Shown piece after piece: positions 12,299-63,403 of a stretch of DNA of 64,000 bases. Position numbers and translations under genes: made by a program. The notes beneath the pieces are model-generated. The model worked only from the letters and a program-made list of their open reading frames with translations. It made no database searches and was not told the DNA's origin. This DNA comes from Chondrilla cf. caribensis (lineage: Eukaryota > Porifera > Demospongiae > Chondrillida > Chondrillidae). Location: contig OZ026548.1 in assembly GCA_964020155.1 (NCBI GenBank), positions 992,501 through 1,056,500 of the forward strand, in the 5' to 3' direction. Position 1 is the first letter of the stretch; each line of letters begins with the position of its first letter.

Positions 12299-15200
12299 TT
12301 TGTGTGTATGGGTGTGGGTGTGTGGATGGGTGGGTGGGTGTGTGGATGGGTGGGTGGGTGTGGTTGGTTATGTACGTTTGGATGAGTTTATTTGTGCATG
12401 TGTGGGTTGGTTTGGTGCAGTGTACGTACATATGCATACGTAGATGTACGTATTGTCATTACGTTTACTGATATGTACCATGTGCTGCTGATGTACATAG
12501 GTTGGTAAAGCCTGCAGAATAGTGAGTGAGCTGTCTAAACTGCAGAGGCCAAAGGTGAGTTCTTGCATGAATCCGGTAATGTTAACCAAAACAGTCAATT
12601 GTTATTGCCGCTATCAACAGGGTTCTGATAAAAAAAATTCAAAGGAAGACTGCAGGTTGGCAGTGAGCACAATCCAGCAGGAGGTTGATAGGGTGAATAA
12701 GACCGAGAAAGGTCTCTCTACGGAAACTGTGCCTCTTCCCCTTGGAAGCTACCATTTCGTCAAAACCTCTGCACCAGCAGGTGGTGGTCCTGTGCAGAAG
12801 AGACTGGAGCTCACTGACCTTAGCCTGGAGGATGCACAGAAGACACTGTCAAAGATTGATCATCGATCTAAAATTTCATCTGAGCTATTCGCCAAGGTGA
12901 CTGATTTGCTGTGTAATGGTTGTGAAATGTACTTATGTATATTCAATTGACATGTTGTCTTATCACGCATATTCTGATATTTGGATAATGAATCATGTTA
13001 TATCCTTTGATACCACAGCACACTGCAAAGCACTATTTCAGCTCAGTTTTCACCAGTTTTATCGACTGCGAACCAAAGTATTCCCTTCCCGATGTCGCTG
13101 ACAAGAAGTTACCTCCAGTGGTTGTAGACCACCCTCACATTGATGATGTGGACATATACTGCTGGGATGAAGACATCAACGTTGTCATTTCCGGTAATAA
13201 CCTGTGGTTCGTAAGAAGTGCTGCCGTCCATGAGTTGCGTAACGTGACCTGCTGCCTACAGACTAACACCTGTAACCAGCTTCGTGTGAGCACCGTCATT
13301 CGGGAAAACGTGTCAGATTTCATCAAGAAGCTTCCCCGTGTCCCTGAAGTGCGTTTGGGGAGCTGCTTTCTGAGCCCAGTCACAAAGGAGATTCAGGTTC
13401 AGGCAAAGGTAGGTCTGATGTTGTGCTACAGAGGATTGTACAATTAGGCAACAAACCTACATGTGGTCTCAATTGGAGGGTGACCATTATTGTGATGTTG
13501 AAAGTGAATGGCCTACAGGAATGGGGAATGGTGCATAATAGTTTTATTGCATGCATAGTACAGTATAAAGACTTACTGTATATACAGTGAATTCTTGTTT
13601 ATCTGCCAAACCTTTTAATCCACCACATTTTCCCAGTACCAATATGATGTACAGTTACTAATAAATATCCAGTTAATCCGCCAAACTCATTAATCAATCA
13701 TTTTTGGAAAACGAATTGTGGCGGATTAACAAGAATTCACTGTACATATTAGCCTGGCATACCCATTTGTGTCATATTGTAAATAATATTGTGGTTCATG
13801 ACTGAAGTATGGTATACCAACGCATATTATGTATTTTTGGGACTGCTTATGAAGCTTAATGTCATTGCTTTAATATCTATGTACTTTGTAATCTCCCACC
13901 TGTAGAATATGTCCGTCCCACCATGCAACATCCAAATTGCCAAGTTGGCCCCTCAAAATCTCATCATACTGGCTGTACTGTCAACAGTTTTGGAGAATGT
14001 CGTCCCCCGTGGTTCAAATTCGGAGCGATGTGGAACTGTTCGTCAGTTCCTCTGTGATGGCCTGAAAACTGTACCTGCCGAAAGCCTTTTCATTGCCGGA
14101 TATAGCAATCACTGTGGTGATGAATATTGTCGTAATACCGTCAAAATGCTAAGGATGCGAAGGAACGACAAGGGTATTCCACCATCTAAAGGGATGTTGA
14201 ATTCCATCAGGATGTTCATGGATAGCATCATCATTCACAACCATACATTGAAGTTGTTTGAGGTGCAATTGCAGAATACCCTCCCACCTGGAACACAGAT
14301 CAAAGCAAGGTACAGAGAACAACTGGATGATGCCACACGAAGCTATCTAAACCAGCAGCAACAGAAGATGATGAAAGAACTTGAGAAAAGACGCTCAAAA
14401 CCTTATCTCTGTGGAGAGGGACTTGATTGTATCCTGAATAGGACGGAAAACCCTTTGAAGGTACTGGATAAGGAAAGGGACCTCATACAGCAAATAGCTC
14501 AGGAACAACAAGGCTGCATCGCTCTCAGCAAATCGGATAAGACACCTTACAACGAGAGGTTTTTGAAAGCTGCTGACTGCAGTCTGAAGAGGAGTATAAG
14601 CTTGGCTTGCGCTCTGGATTCTTTCATGCGAATGCAAGTCAAGGTACCATTTGTCCATAATCCTGAAATGACGGCCAAAGCTCTTGAGAGAGGAGGACCA
14701 GCCATCGGGGCCTGGTACCTGGTTGGCATGAATTATCTTGGAATCCAACAGTTAGTGAAAGACAAGCCGCTTGTGATCGAGGTATCCAACTTCTTGGAGA
14801 AGTACTTGGACCAGAAGTATGATCCTGATTCTGAGGGTTACAGTAGTAAAATAGGATTCATTTTACAAGCAATGAAGCAGCCCGTCACGTACAGTACGAC
14901 TTATATCAGCTACTCCCTTGAAATCCAGCTGAAGTCCTTATGCAAGGAGCGCAGTATCACGGCCTCAACTCCTGTTCTGGATATTAGACGCCAGTGGGAC
15001 CAGTCATTCAAAGATACCGCCTTAGCCCACGTCGCTCTCCCTTTTCGACCGATTATTGCACGGTGGATCAAGTGGATGCTTGTGACAAACAGACTGAGGG
15101 AATCGCTTGCCAAGAGGACCACCATCGGCATAATGGGGTTGCTCAACAGTGGCAAATCACATCTCCTCAACTGCCTTTTCCATACCAAGGTACCTACCTA

Positions 15201-16827
15201 CCTGCACTATGTACAGTACATACATATATGTTTAGTATCTGTACATACGTACAGTATGTATGTACATAAATCTCTTCTCATCCTCACCACCCTCGCTACT
15301 CCTTCCATTCTCGCAGTAATGATATCATTACTCCCCACTCAGCAGCTTCATGTCACATGTACATGTTGAAGCATGTGTATCGTTTCCTCTCTGACTTCAT
15401 TTGGTTTTGTGTATGTACAGTATGTATGTATCCAAGTATGTATGAATATGTGTTTATACGTATGTGAATGTCTACGTACGTGTGTACATACATGTATATG
15501 TACAGAAGCACTGTACTCTTATGATTCACTGGCTGACAACAGATACGTATATTGATATTTCCATAGGCACCAAGTGGTACACGGGAAGCAATGAGAACTA
15601 CCATACCTATGGTGTACAACATGGACTCTCACGTTAAGCAATTAGATGTCGTTGATTTCCCCGGTGTAGATGACTCTGATGAGCGTGTCAGACAACTCTG
15701 TAGGGTCATGTTTGACCTGGTGCAGATTAGCGTCTATGTGGTTGACTACAGGTTTGTTTACTTTGTTAACACGTGCACACACACGCACGCACGCACGCAC
15801 GCACGCACACATACACACACACACACACACAAACACCACACACACATTTACATGTACATGCATGCATGCACACACACACGCACATGCATGCACATGCACA
15901 CTGCTTTACTCTCTGTCATCATTATTATGTAGAAAAGCCCATTCCAGGGAGTCACTGAATGTACTAAAGTACATTGCAGCTGCTGGTGTCCCTGTACTCA
16001 TCTGCCTCACTCATGCTGATAAGCTGATATCCGATATCATGCCAGGGGTAGGCAATCTTCCTGATGTTCTGCAGAGTTGGGAGTGCATTGCTGAAGCTCG
16101 CCAGGTACGTATGTATGTACATTGTGCATGTATGCATGTAGAACATACGTAATTGAAGTGAATACAGTGGAACCTCTCTATTACAAAGTTATACAAACCT
16201 CTGAAATGTGGAAACCTCTGTAATAAGGACACCATTATGTGTCCCAGTGTAGTACAGTAGTATATTAAATGACCTCTGAATTGAGGAAACCTCTGTATTA
16301 AGGACTAAAATTAAGGTCCCAAAGTGTCCTTAATAGAGAGGTTCCAGTGTATTCTATTTGATAAAATACGTACATGTAATGATGTATTTGTTATGACTGA
16401 ACGTAGACATGTATATGGAGTGCCTCCCAGCCACCAGATACAGTTCACTTGTTCGTACCCGAGTTGTTACATCTCCCTGTATGGTGGGCAACAGCAATAT
16501 GCAGTAACGTTTATCGACATGTTCTATGCTCCCTGTTACATACTATACACTCTGACTGTGTAATCAAATGTTCATAATATTGTACTTTTCCAGGATTTCC
16601 TGCAAACCTACAGGGAAAGGCTGAAGGAGAGTCCTCCTGAGTGTGTGGAAATGGCTTGCTTTGCTTTTGACAAGGATTCCATCTTTGCAGTGAATGGCGG
16701 CAGACAGCATATGAAGGATGCCGGCATCAAAGATCACAGTTATGTTGCCTCGTGGATAGCTGAGATGGTCTGTCGCCAGGGACAAGTGGAACAGGCCAAA
16801 CTACTCAAGGAGTTTTTCTGTATATAG
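9965..16827 (+). CDS. Death domain / class-3-lipase-like / P-loop GTPase protein, copy 2
   Basis: My model has 12 exons: 9965-10249, 10714-10747, 11057-11692, 11782-11862, 11938-12221, 12501-12554, 12621-12896, 13019-13408, 13906-15189, 15567-15751, 15933-16104 and 16594-16827. All phases agree and give 1,304 residues. The death domain spans about 15-95. The lipase-like domain has elbow GHSFGG (Ser348), FGQP, YTEDVVP and, further on, LPLGSYHF. A beta-rich segment with ISGNNLWF precedes a long helical region. The GTPase has G1 GLLNSGKS (1091-1098), G3 DFPGVDD (from 1138) and G4-like THADK (1196-1200), then ends in a short helical tail. The architecture matches copy 1 throughout, but sequences are clearly diverged, so the duplication is not recent. 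A catalytic His of the lipase domain could not be assigned. Function is inferred only from domains. Confidence 0.85.
10714..10747 (+). other. 34-bp mini-exon of copy 2
   Basis: It is bounded by TTGTAG and GTGTGT and encodes EFCPDQVIADP plus one base. Without it, the death-domain exon (phase 0) cannot join the next exon at 11057, which needs one leading base. The phase argument is the main support. The donor runs straight into the adjoining GT repeat. Confidence 0.6.
10748..10976. repeat. Long (GT)n microsatellite starting at a splice donor
   Basis: Two long GT tracts with a short interrupted middle (about 10808-10858). The first bases of the tract act as the donor of the 34-bp mini-exon. Confidence 0.95.
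12227..12420. repeat. GT/GGGTGT-rich tract
   Basis: Degenerate GT and GGTGGGTG repeats begin a few bases after the donor of copy 2 exon 5 (GTGAGT at 12222). Confidence 0.9.
13583..13744. repeat. MITE, family 2 (terminal inverted repeats)
   Basis: The ends read TACAGTGAATTCTTGTT and AACAAGAATTCACTGTA, exact complements over at least 17 bp, and the element is about 160 bp. The TA at each edge fits a TA target duplication as in Tc1/mariner/pogo-type elements. It lies in the intron before the large exon of copy 2. Confidence 0.75.
15775..15900. repeat. CA/CACG-rich tract
   Basis: Mixed CACGCACG and CACACA repeats begin about 23 bp after the donor of copy 2 exon 10. Confidence 0.9.
16163..16351. 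repeat. MITE, family 1 (pogo-like), copy 1 of 3
   Basis: The left end is TACAGTGGAACCTCTCTATT and the right end is a near complement (AATAGAGAGGTTCCAGTGTA). Subterminal GTCC and GAGGTTTCC motifs recur as internal inverted repeats. Two further copies are at 25185-25362 and 51454-51632. TA flanks and CAGTGGAACC termini resemble pogo/Tigger-type elements. Confidence 0.8.
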
Positions 16828-16999
16828 CTTGACAACATGGAATTTGGACCGATAGCGTAGAATTATTACATATTTAAATTTACATGTAAAGATGGTTATC
16901 TCTGTGTATATATACCAAAAACTATGATTTGTGTACATAGTGTAATTCATAGATGATTGTAGTGTTTGAATTGAGATTTTGTTTTAGTAATATATAGTA

Positions 17000-17005
17000 T
17001 TTATT
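17000..17005 (-). terminator. Possible poly(A) signal of the hydroxylase gene
   Basis: AATAAA on the minus strand lies about 130 bp beyond the hydroxylase stop. Using it would make its 3' UTR overlap that of copy 2. Confidence 0.4.
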
Positions 17006-17053
17006 ACATTTATACATGTGTGTTGATACATAAATGTAACTTTACTTGTACAT

Positions 17054-17059
17054 ATTAAA
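17054..17059 (+). terminator. Poly(A) signal of copy 2
   Basis: ATTAAA lies about 230 bp after the copy 2 stop codon, between the convergent copy 2 and hydroxylase genes. Confidence 0.5.
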
Positions 17060-17133
17060 GCATTTGAAATAATGAAAATATAAGTGTTCATACGTAGATT
17101 AGCATTGGAAATTATAGAATGACATTACGTATA

Positions 17134-18486
17134 TCAGTGTTCTGACGAGAGGTAGTGTGACAGTGTATTTGCACAGAAAAGAGATTCAATTGCCTGACAT
17201 TCCAGATCTGAGACGCCTGGATGCCAAATGTCAATAATGAGTACAACTCTTGGAACATGGACCATCCCTCCATCACCTCTATCCTGTGGAACACGGACCG
17301 TCTCTCCACCACCTCCATCCTGTGGAACACGGACCGTCTCTCCACCACCTCCATCCTGTGGAACACGGACCGTCTCTCCACCACCTCCATCCTGTGGAAC
17401 ATGGACCGTCTCTCCATCTCCTCCATCCTGTGGAACATGGACCGTCTCTCCATCTCCTCCATCCTGTGGAACATGGACCGTCTCTCCATCTCCTCCATCC
17501 TGTGGAACAGTGACCGTCCCTCCACCACCTCGATCCCGTGTTACTTTGTGATGCACACTATGGAGGTAGGCATCGTTGAAGACCAAAGGCTCTCCCTCAC
17601 GCCAGCCTGTGGAGTCCTTCCCAACTGTTAGCCTGTACTCTGGTGAGGAATAGAGGGGAAGGTGACACCTCAGCCGGAAGTTACAAGGCCCATAATGTGC
17701 TTCAATTTCACTACCAGGGTAGAGTACAGAAAACAATACGTTCCCATATGCACACCTGTGCATCACAACGTCTCCCAGTTCACCAATGAGATTCATAGTA
17801 TCCGGACACAGCTCTGCATTTTCCAGTATAACAGCCCCCTGGTTAATTAAAGGGAATACCTCCCATTTTCCCTGTGGTATGACATTTCGCTTCCAGGTCC
17901 CCTTGTATTCGGCGTGAATGTTATCAAATTCCCTTCGCACCCACTTTAGGGCATCTATAGACTCCAAAACATCAATACTTGGATAGATATCCGTCAGTTC
18001 AGAGAATGACCAGAAGGTGTCATTCTTTAAACCTTTCAATACCCACACAGAATGACTTGGAGCATCCTTTTCTTTGTCTGTGTCGATCTCTTTCGTCCAC
18101 TCACACCACGGCTTTGTACTGTAGTCTCCAATCATCTTACTCACGCGTTCGACGTCTTTATTACTGGCTGAATGGGTTTTCACAAACTGCTTCAGCGATA
18201 CCCTTAGTTTCCTCAACATGGATTTATCGTCAGTCAGTCTGCACCTAACACACGTGGGAGAAGAGCAAACGGCCTTTGAAGACGAATCACGTTTGGCGTA
18301 CTTCGTTGTGACGAAACATGTAAGCCACACGAATAATATGGTCACTACAAGACCAAGAACATTAGTTCCAACGAACAACATCTTATAGACTTCCATTTTA
18401 GGGGTATTGCGCAAGACGCGAACCCCGCCTGTTGTCATAGTGATCGTCCCACGGGACAGTCTGCGAAAGAAAGATACAGACGCCAT
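17134..18486 (-). CDS. Aspartyl/asparaginyl beta-hydroxylase (AspH-like), single exon, with in-frame minisatellite
   Basis: The 450-residue protein is encoded without introns. It has a short basic N-terminus, one membrane span at about 37-60 (type II anchor) and a lumenal Asp_Arg_Hydrox-type 2-oxoglutarate oxygenase domain at about 180-425. By comparison with human AspH as I recall it, His264 and His309 match the two iron ligands, Arg273 and His275 match the HxGxxxxRLRxHL block, and the arginine before VVLIIDIWHP (now Arg413) matches the 2-oxoglutarate-binding Arg. AspH-type enzymes hydroxylate Asp/Asn in EGF-like domains in the ER. In the family the second His and that Arg are about 10 residues apart; here they are 104 apart because of eight 12-residue repeats (318-413). 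The rest of the fold looks intact, so the enzyme could work if the repeat forms an external loop. Alternative starts are Met17 and Met31; the first Met was chosen. Confidence 0.88.
   Translation of the reverse strand: MASVSFFRRLSRGTITMTTGGVRVLRNTPKMEVYKMLFVGTNVLGLVVTILFVWLTCFVTTKYAKRDSSSKAVCSSPTCVRCRLTDDKSMLRKLRVSLKQFVKTHSASNKDVERVSKMIGDYSTKPWCEWTKEIDTDKEKDAPSHSVWVLKGLKNDTFWSFSELTDIYPSIDVLESIDALKWVRREFDNIHAEYKGTWKRNVIPQGKWEVFPLINQGAVILENAELCPDTMNLIGELGDVVMHRCAYGNVLFSVLYPGSEIEAHYGPCNFRLRCHLPLYSSPEYRLTVGKDSTGWREGEPLVFNDAYLHSVHHKVTRDRGGGGTVTVPQDGGDGETVHVPQDGGDGETVHVPQDGGDGETVHVPQDGGGGETVRVPQDGGGGETVRVPQDGGGGETVRVPQDRGDGGMVHVPRVVLIIDIWHPGVSDLECQAIESLFCANTLSHYLSSEH
17248..17535 (-). repeat. Coding minisatellite: 8 units of 36 bp
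   Basis: Eight exact-length units encode 12 residues each, consensus DGGxGETVxVPQ. Inner units alternate between two subtypes (GDGETVH and GGGETVR) and the edge units are more diverged, as expected of an expanding tandem repeat. The first unit begins at the Asp-Arg of the original loop and the last ends at the Arg before VVLI. Confidence 0.95.
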
Positions 18487-18550
18487 CTCTTGTTCGCTTT
18501 GTGCTCAGCACATTCGCGTCAGTGCGATGCTGTGAAGGTTTGAGTGCAAA
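18487..18550. promoter_or_regulatory. 64-bp divergent promoter region
   Basis: Only 64 bp separate the hydroxylase ATG (minus) from the dynein ATG (plus). Both transcription starts must lie in or overlap this interval, unless undetected 5' non-coding exons exist. I found no TATA box or clear RFX X-box. Confidence 0.55.
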
Positions 18551-59439
<40,889 letters not shown>

Positions 59440-59702
59440 GTGGGACACGCACCATTTCATACTCGAATGTGTAATTATAGACTACAGTGTGTTGTTTTCT
59501 TTGTAACGTGCAACACTTGTATGAAAATGTATTTGTGGTACATAGCTATGTGTACGAACCTCTAATACCAATTCAATGATATATGCTGTGTGTGCTTGTA
59601 CTGAACACTGCACATACAAGGTATCATGCATAATATCATCATTACGTATACCGCTTCCATGTTTGCATATTATGGACAATTATATATTTATTTCACCGCT
59701 TA

Positions 59703-59708
59703 AATAAA
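59703..59708 (+). terminator. Poly(A) signal of DNAH10
   Basis: AATAAA about 265 bp after the dynein stop codon, in AT-rich sequence and before the next gene. Confidence 0.6.
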
Positions 59709-59939
59709 CACTGCCATATATGGGAGCGGTAGGGGTACACGCCCACCCCTGTACTCCCAGTCCAGTACTATAGAACCCGTGTGTAGCGTGCTACGTGCGT
59801 TTATACATGCATAGATACTCCATGGTATAGGGTCCATACAGAGTAACTCCTTGAAAGTTTATTTGGACGGCTCTATAGCACCGATAATCAGATTTGCCCT
59901 GACCTCAGGAGACAGAAGATATCCATTATCCTGTATTAT

Positions 59940-60821
59940 ATGGCTGCAGTCAAAACAGAGATAAAGGGAGCCCGCCCCGTGGAAAAGCCTAGTCCAAAAC
60001 CTCGTATGAACGTTGCCGGAAAAGGAGAAGAGAAAGTGGCGGCTAGCACAACTTCAGTTGGAAACAGACCCGTACCCAAACCGCGAAAGAAGTCTTCCGC
60101 TTCTTCGACAGATCTCGAGGAACCCCTTCCAGACTACGTCAACTCCTTCAAGATGGACCAACTGAGAGCATCAATCATTGGCGAGGAGTCTCCTCACACG
60201 GCAGTCAAGCACGTGCTCGATGTCGAAAACAGAACCGTCGGTAGATCAAGCAGCGAAGAATCCGCAGACGAAGACTGCCAAGACTACATTAACGAGAACG
60301 TCAAGGATTATATCAACGCACCGGTGTTCCTCGGAGGACGTACACCACCTGTACGCGAAGAGAGGGATGAACTGAAAAGAGCGAATCCGTTGCCCGTACA
60401 GGACAGTCAGTACGTGGACATGAGCCCCGTCAAGTCGCCGGTGGAACTGGATGCCGACAACACATACGTGCAGATGAAAACCCCAGCTCGGGGGTCTATT
60501 CGAATCGAAGGTGAGGGAGGTAGCTTACCATTCTTTTAACTAGTGTATGGAGTTTGCGTTTGAGACGATGGATCCGCGTTCTCTGGTGCTAGAGCAAGAC
60601 CCATGTCCAAGCTATGGGGTAAACATAGGGTTTAACAAGCCTGGTGATGGTCCATGTATAGCTAGTGCATATCAATTACTAGTGTTGTAGTGGTCCAGCT
60701 ATTGGTTGCAGTGTTGTACTCAATGTTGACCTGTTATGTTGTGGATCTCAGTACATTCATCCAGCTGTCTGTACTGCCATGTGTGTGTAGCAAAACCCTT
60801 GTGTAATGGAATGGCAAACAT

Positions 60822-60883
<62 letters not shown>

Positions 60884-63249
60884 TCAACAAGCCTATTGCT
60901 CATACTATGTACTGTACACACACCACATGTAATTCCAGTACATACACACATAATCTTGATATCTTTGAATGGTTTCTTGACGCTATTCAGCGGTATTAGC
61001 ATCAGTGGGAGTGCTGATACCACATATATAATAACATTCTGTGTGCTGGATGGTATGAGTATTATCCTTTGATCTGTATTGTAAATGCCATGTGGAGGGT
61101 GAACTTGGAGGATGTTGGGTATGTGTGTGCACCCACCTACCCACTCACACACCCACACAACTGACATGCATCTCACATGTCGTGATGGTATTGATTGCAC
61201 AAAGGCCCAGCCCAAAATGGATCCAACCACATGAGATAAGGTTACATGGTGCAATATACGTACCTATGTGTATATACTGTATGTAGTGTTAACCTCTATT
61301 TGCGGGACACTGTGTCTGGTATACTTCACCCATTCAGTGGCATTGTTATACAGTTGTGACTTTGCAATTGACAAACCGGCATTCATACGTTATACCCACA
61401 CAAGTGTCGGCTAGTCTTACAGCATTCCACGTTTTGCTGTATGTCATGCACACGAAAACACAACTGGTGTACGTAGTTCACCCATTCTTAGGATCATATC
61501 GGTTAGTTTGGGTACACAGGATCACTGTATACACAAGCATGTCCCACAGGGCCTTTTGCTTGATAGTCAGATCTGAGCAGATCTGTCCTCTGGGCAAGAA
61601 TTACGATTGCATGCACTTACGGAGTTCTGTGTTGATATGACCTTTGACTTTGAAAGTACACTGTTAATGGACTGTTTTCCTTGCTTTAATGGAATAAATG
61701 GCTCCCACAGAGGGAAAGGTCCCCATACCTAATTGATATAACTATGGGCTGACACAGGTATCCATTTGTGTGATAATGAACCATCCAAACAGTACACCTT
61801 TTGATTAGTTTTACATTGGTAAGGAGATAATTATGGTTATTACCTAGGCTTCTGTTTGTAGTCACGAATGTGCCAACAAACACACTTGATTGTACTGCTG
61901 ATAGTGCTGCCTGTGGTTGTATTCATGTCTGTCTCGTTTGTATGACATTCCTTACCGCTTGGTAGTCTTGTCCTCTGTTCGATGGCTCGTTTGAAGAGGG
62001 TTCACTTCCTATTTTATAAAATCAATTTTGCTCAAATTTCTCCTGGTAAATATCAATTTCCAGTGAATGTTTTAACTTGTGGTGATAACAGCATACGACA
62101 GTGACATGTTCTCACAGCAGAGGGTTGCTAATTACAATACACTTCCTGTGTAATTATGATTTTCACTTTAAAATATGATTATCATAATTTGAGCAGGTGA
62201 CATGAAAGGATAAAGAAATCAATCATGTCACGTGTACGTATGTACGTACCTGTCTGTTTTCATTTTTTGTTAGTCCCTTTCACTAACATCACCAGTGGGG
62301 GGTGTGGGAGAGAATTCATATAACTTTACTTCACTATGTGGGATTGAGGAAGTAGTTGGGACATACTGAGATTAGGTGTCATGTATGGCCTTGGAGTGGC
62401 CATCTTGGATTACCCTCAACACGTGCTCACACATGCACACTTTTATTTAGTTAAATGCATATCATGGGGGGGGGAGGAGAGGTTTCTCCCGCCTCCTCAT
62501 GTAGAGAATCAGGTGTAGTAATCCTCCACCCCAATTTGAGGAGTTCCTACACCTCCTCATATGTAGTGGATTAGGATAGGTGTCGTCTTATGGTGGTGCG
62601 GATTCTATTCAGTATTATTGTATTGGTGGCAGTGAACTTGGTCATCAGTTGATGACAGTTGCCTCTGTTCTGTGCACAACTGCACTGGCTCTGTTGCTCT
62701 TGTCTTGCATTAGATGAGAACGGCTCTCCCGTGTACCAAGTGCCAACGTCCAAACTGTTCATCCAGCCACTCAAGCCTTCAGCGCTAGTTGGGATCTACG
62801 AGATCGACAATAAGGAGAACCCCTTGCATCCTCGCCACAGTTCTTCCTCGGCGATGGACATGAAGCCCTCGTCCACCAGGCTCACACGACAGACAGTCAG
62901 TGACGTGGATATGAGTAAGATGACGAAACCGAATAAAATAACATCGCAGCTGTCTTTGTCCGCATCGCAGAGCTATTCCCCTCGAACCCCCCCACCCTCC
63001 ATTCCACTGCCTGAGCCGCCTCTTGGCTCCAGTCCTCAGTTGAGATCCTCATTGTCTGAGCTGAGTGCATCGTGGTCTCCACAAATGGAGAGAAATCCAC
63101 CGACAGACAATCGTTCATTGGACACACCTTTGAAGAAGTTACTCACACAATTGCCAGGGTCACCAGGTAACAGGAGAGGTTAGTGCATGTATTAATATGT
63201 ACGCGTATATGATTGTGTGTGAGTTGTGTACACGTACGTATGTTCGTTT

Positions 63250-63291
<42 letters not shown>

Positions 63292-63338
63292 TTATTAGAG
63301 TGGAGTTAGCTGAGGAAACTTTCTTATTGTTTTGTGGT

Positions 63339-63403
<65 letters not shown>

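Noticed and set aside
17221..17631. Plus-strand repetitive open frames opposite the hydroxylase minisatellite
   Set aside because: They are the antisense reading of the 36-bp repeat, whose unit length (12 codons) keeps all frames open. The minus-strand frame continues into a recognisable oxygenase on both sides.
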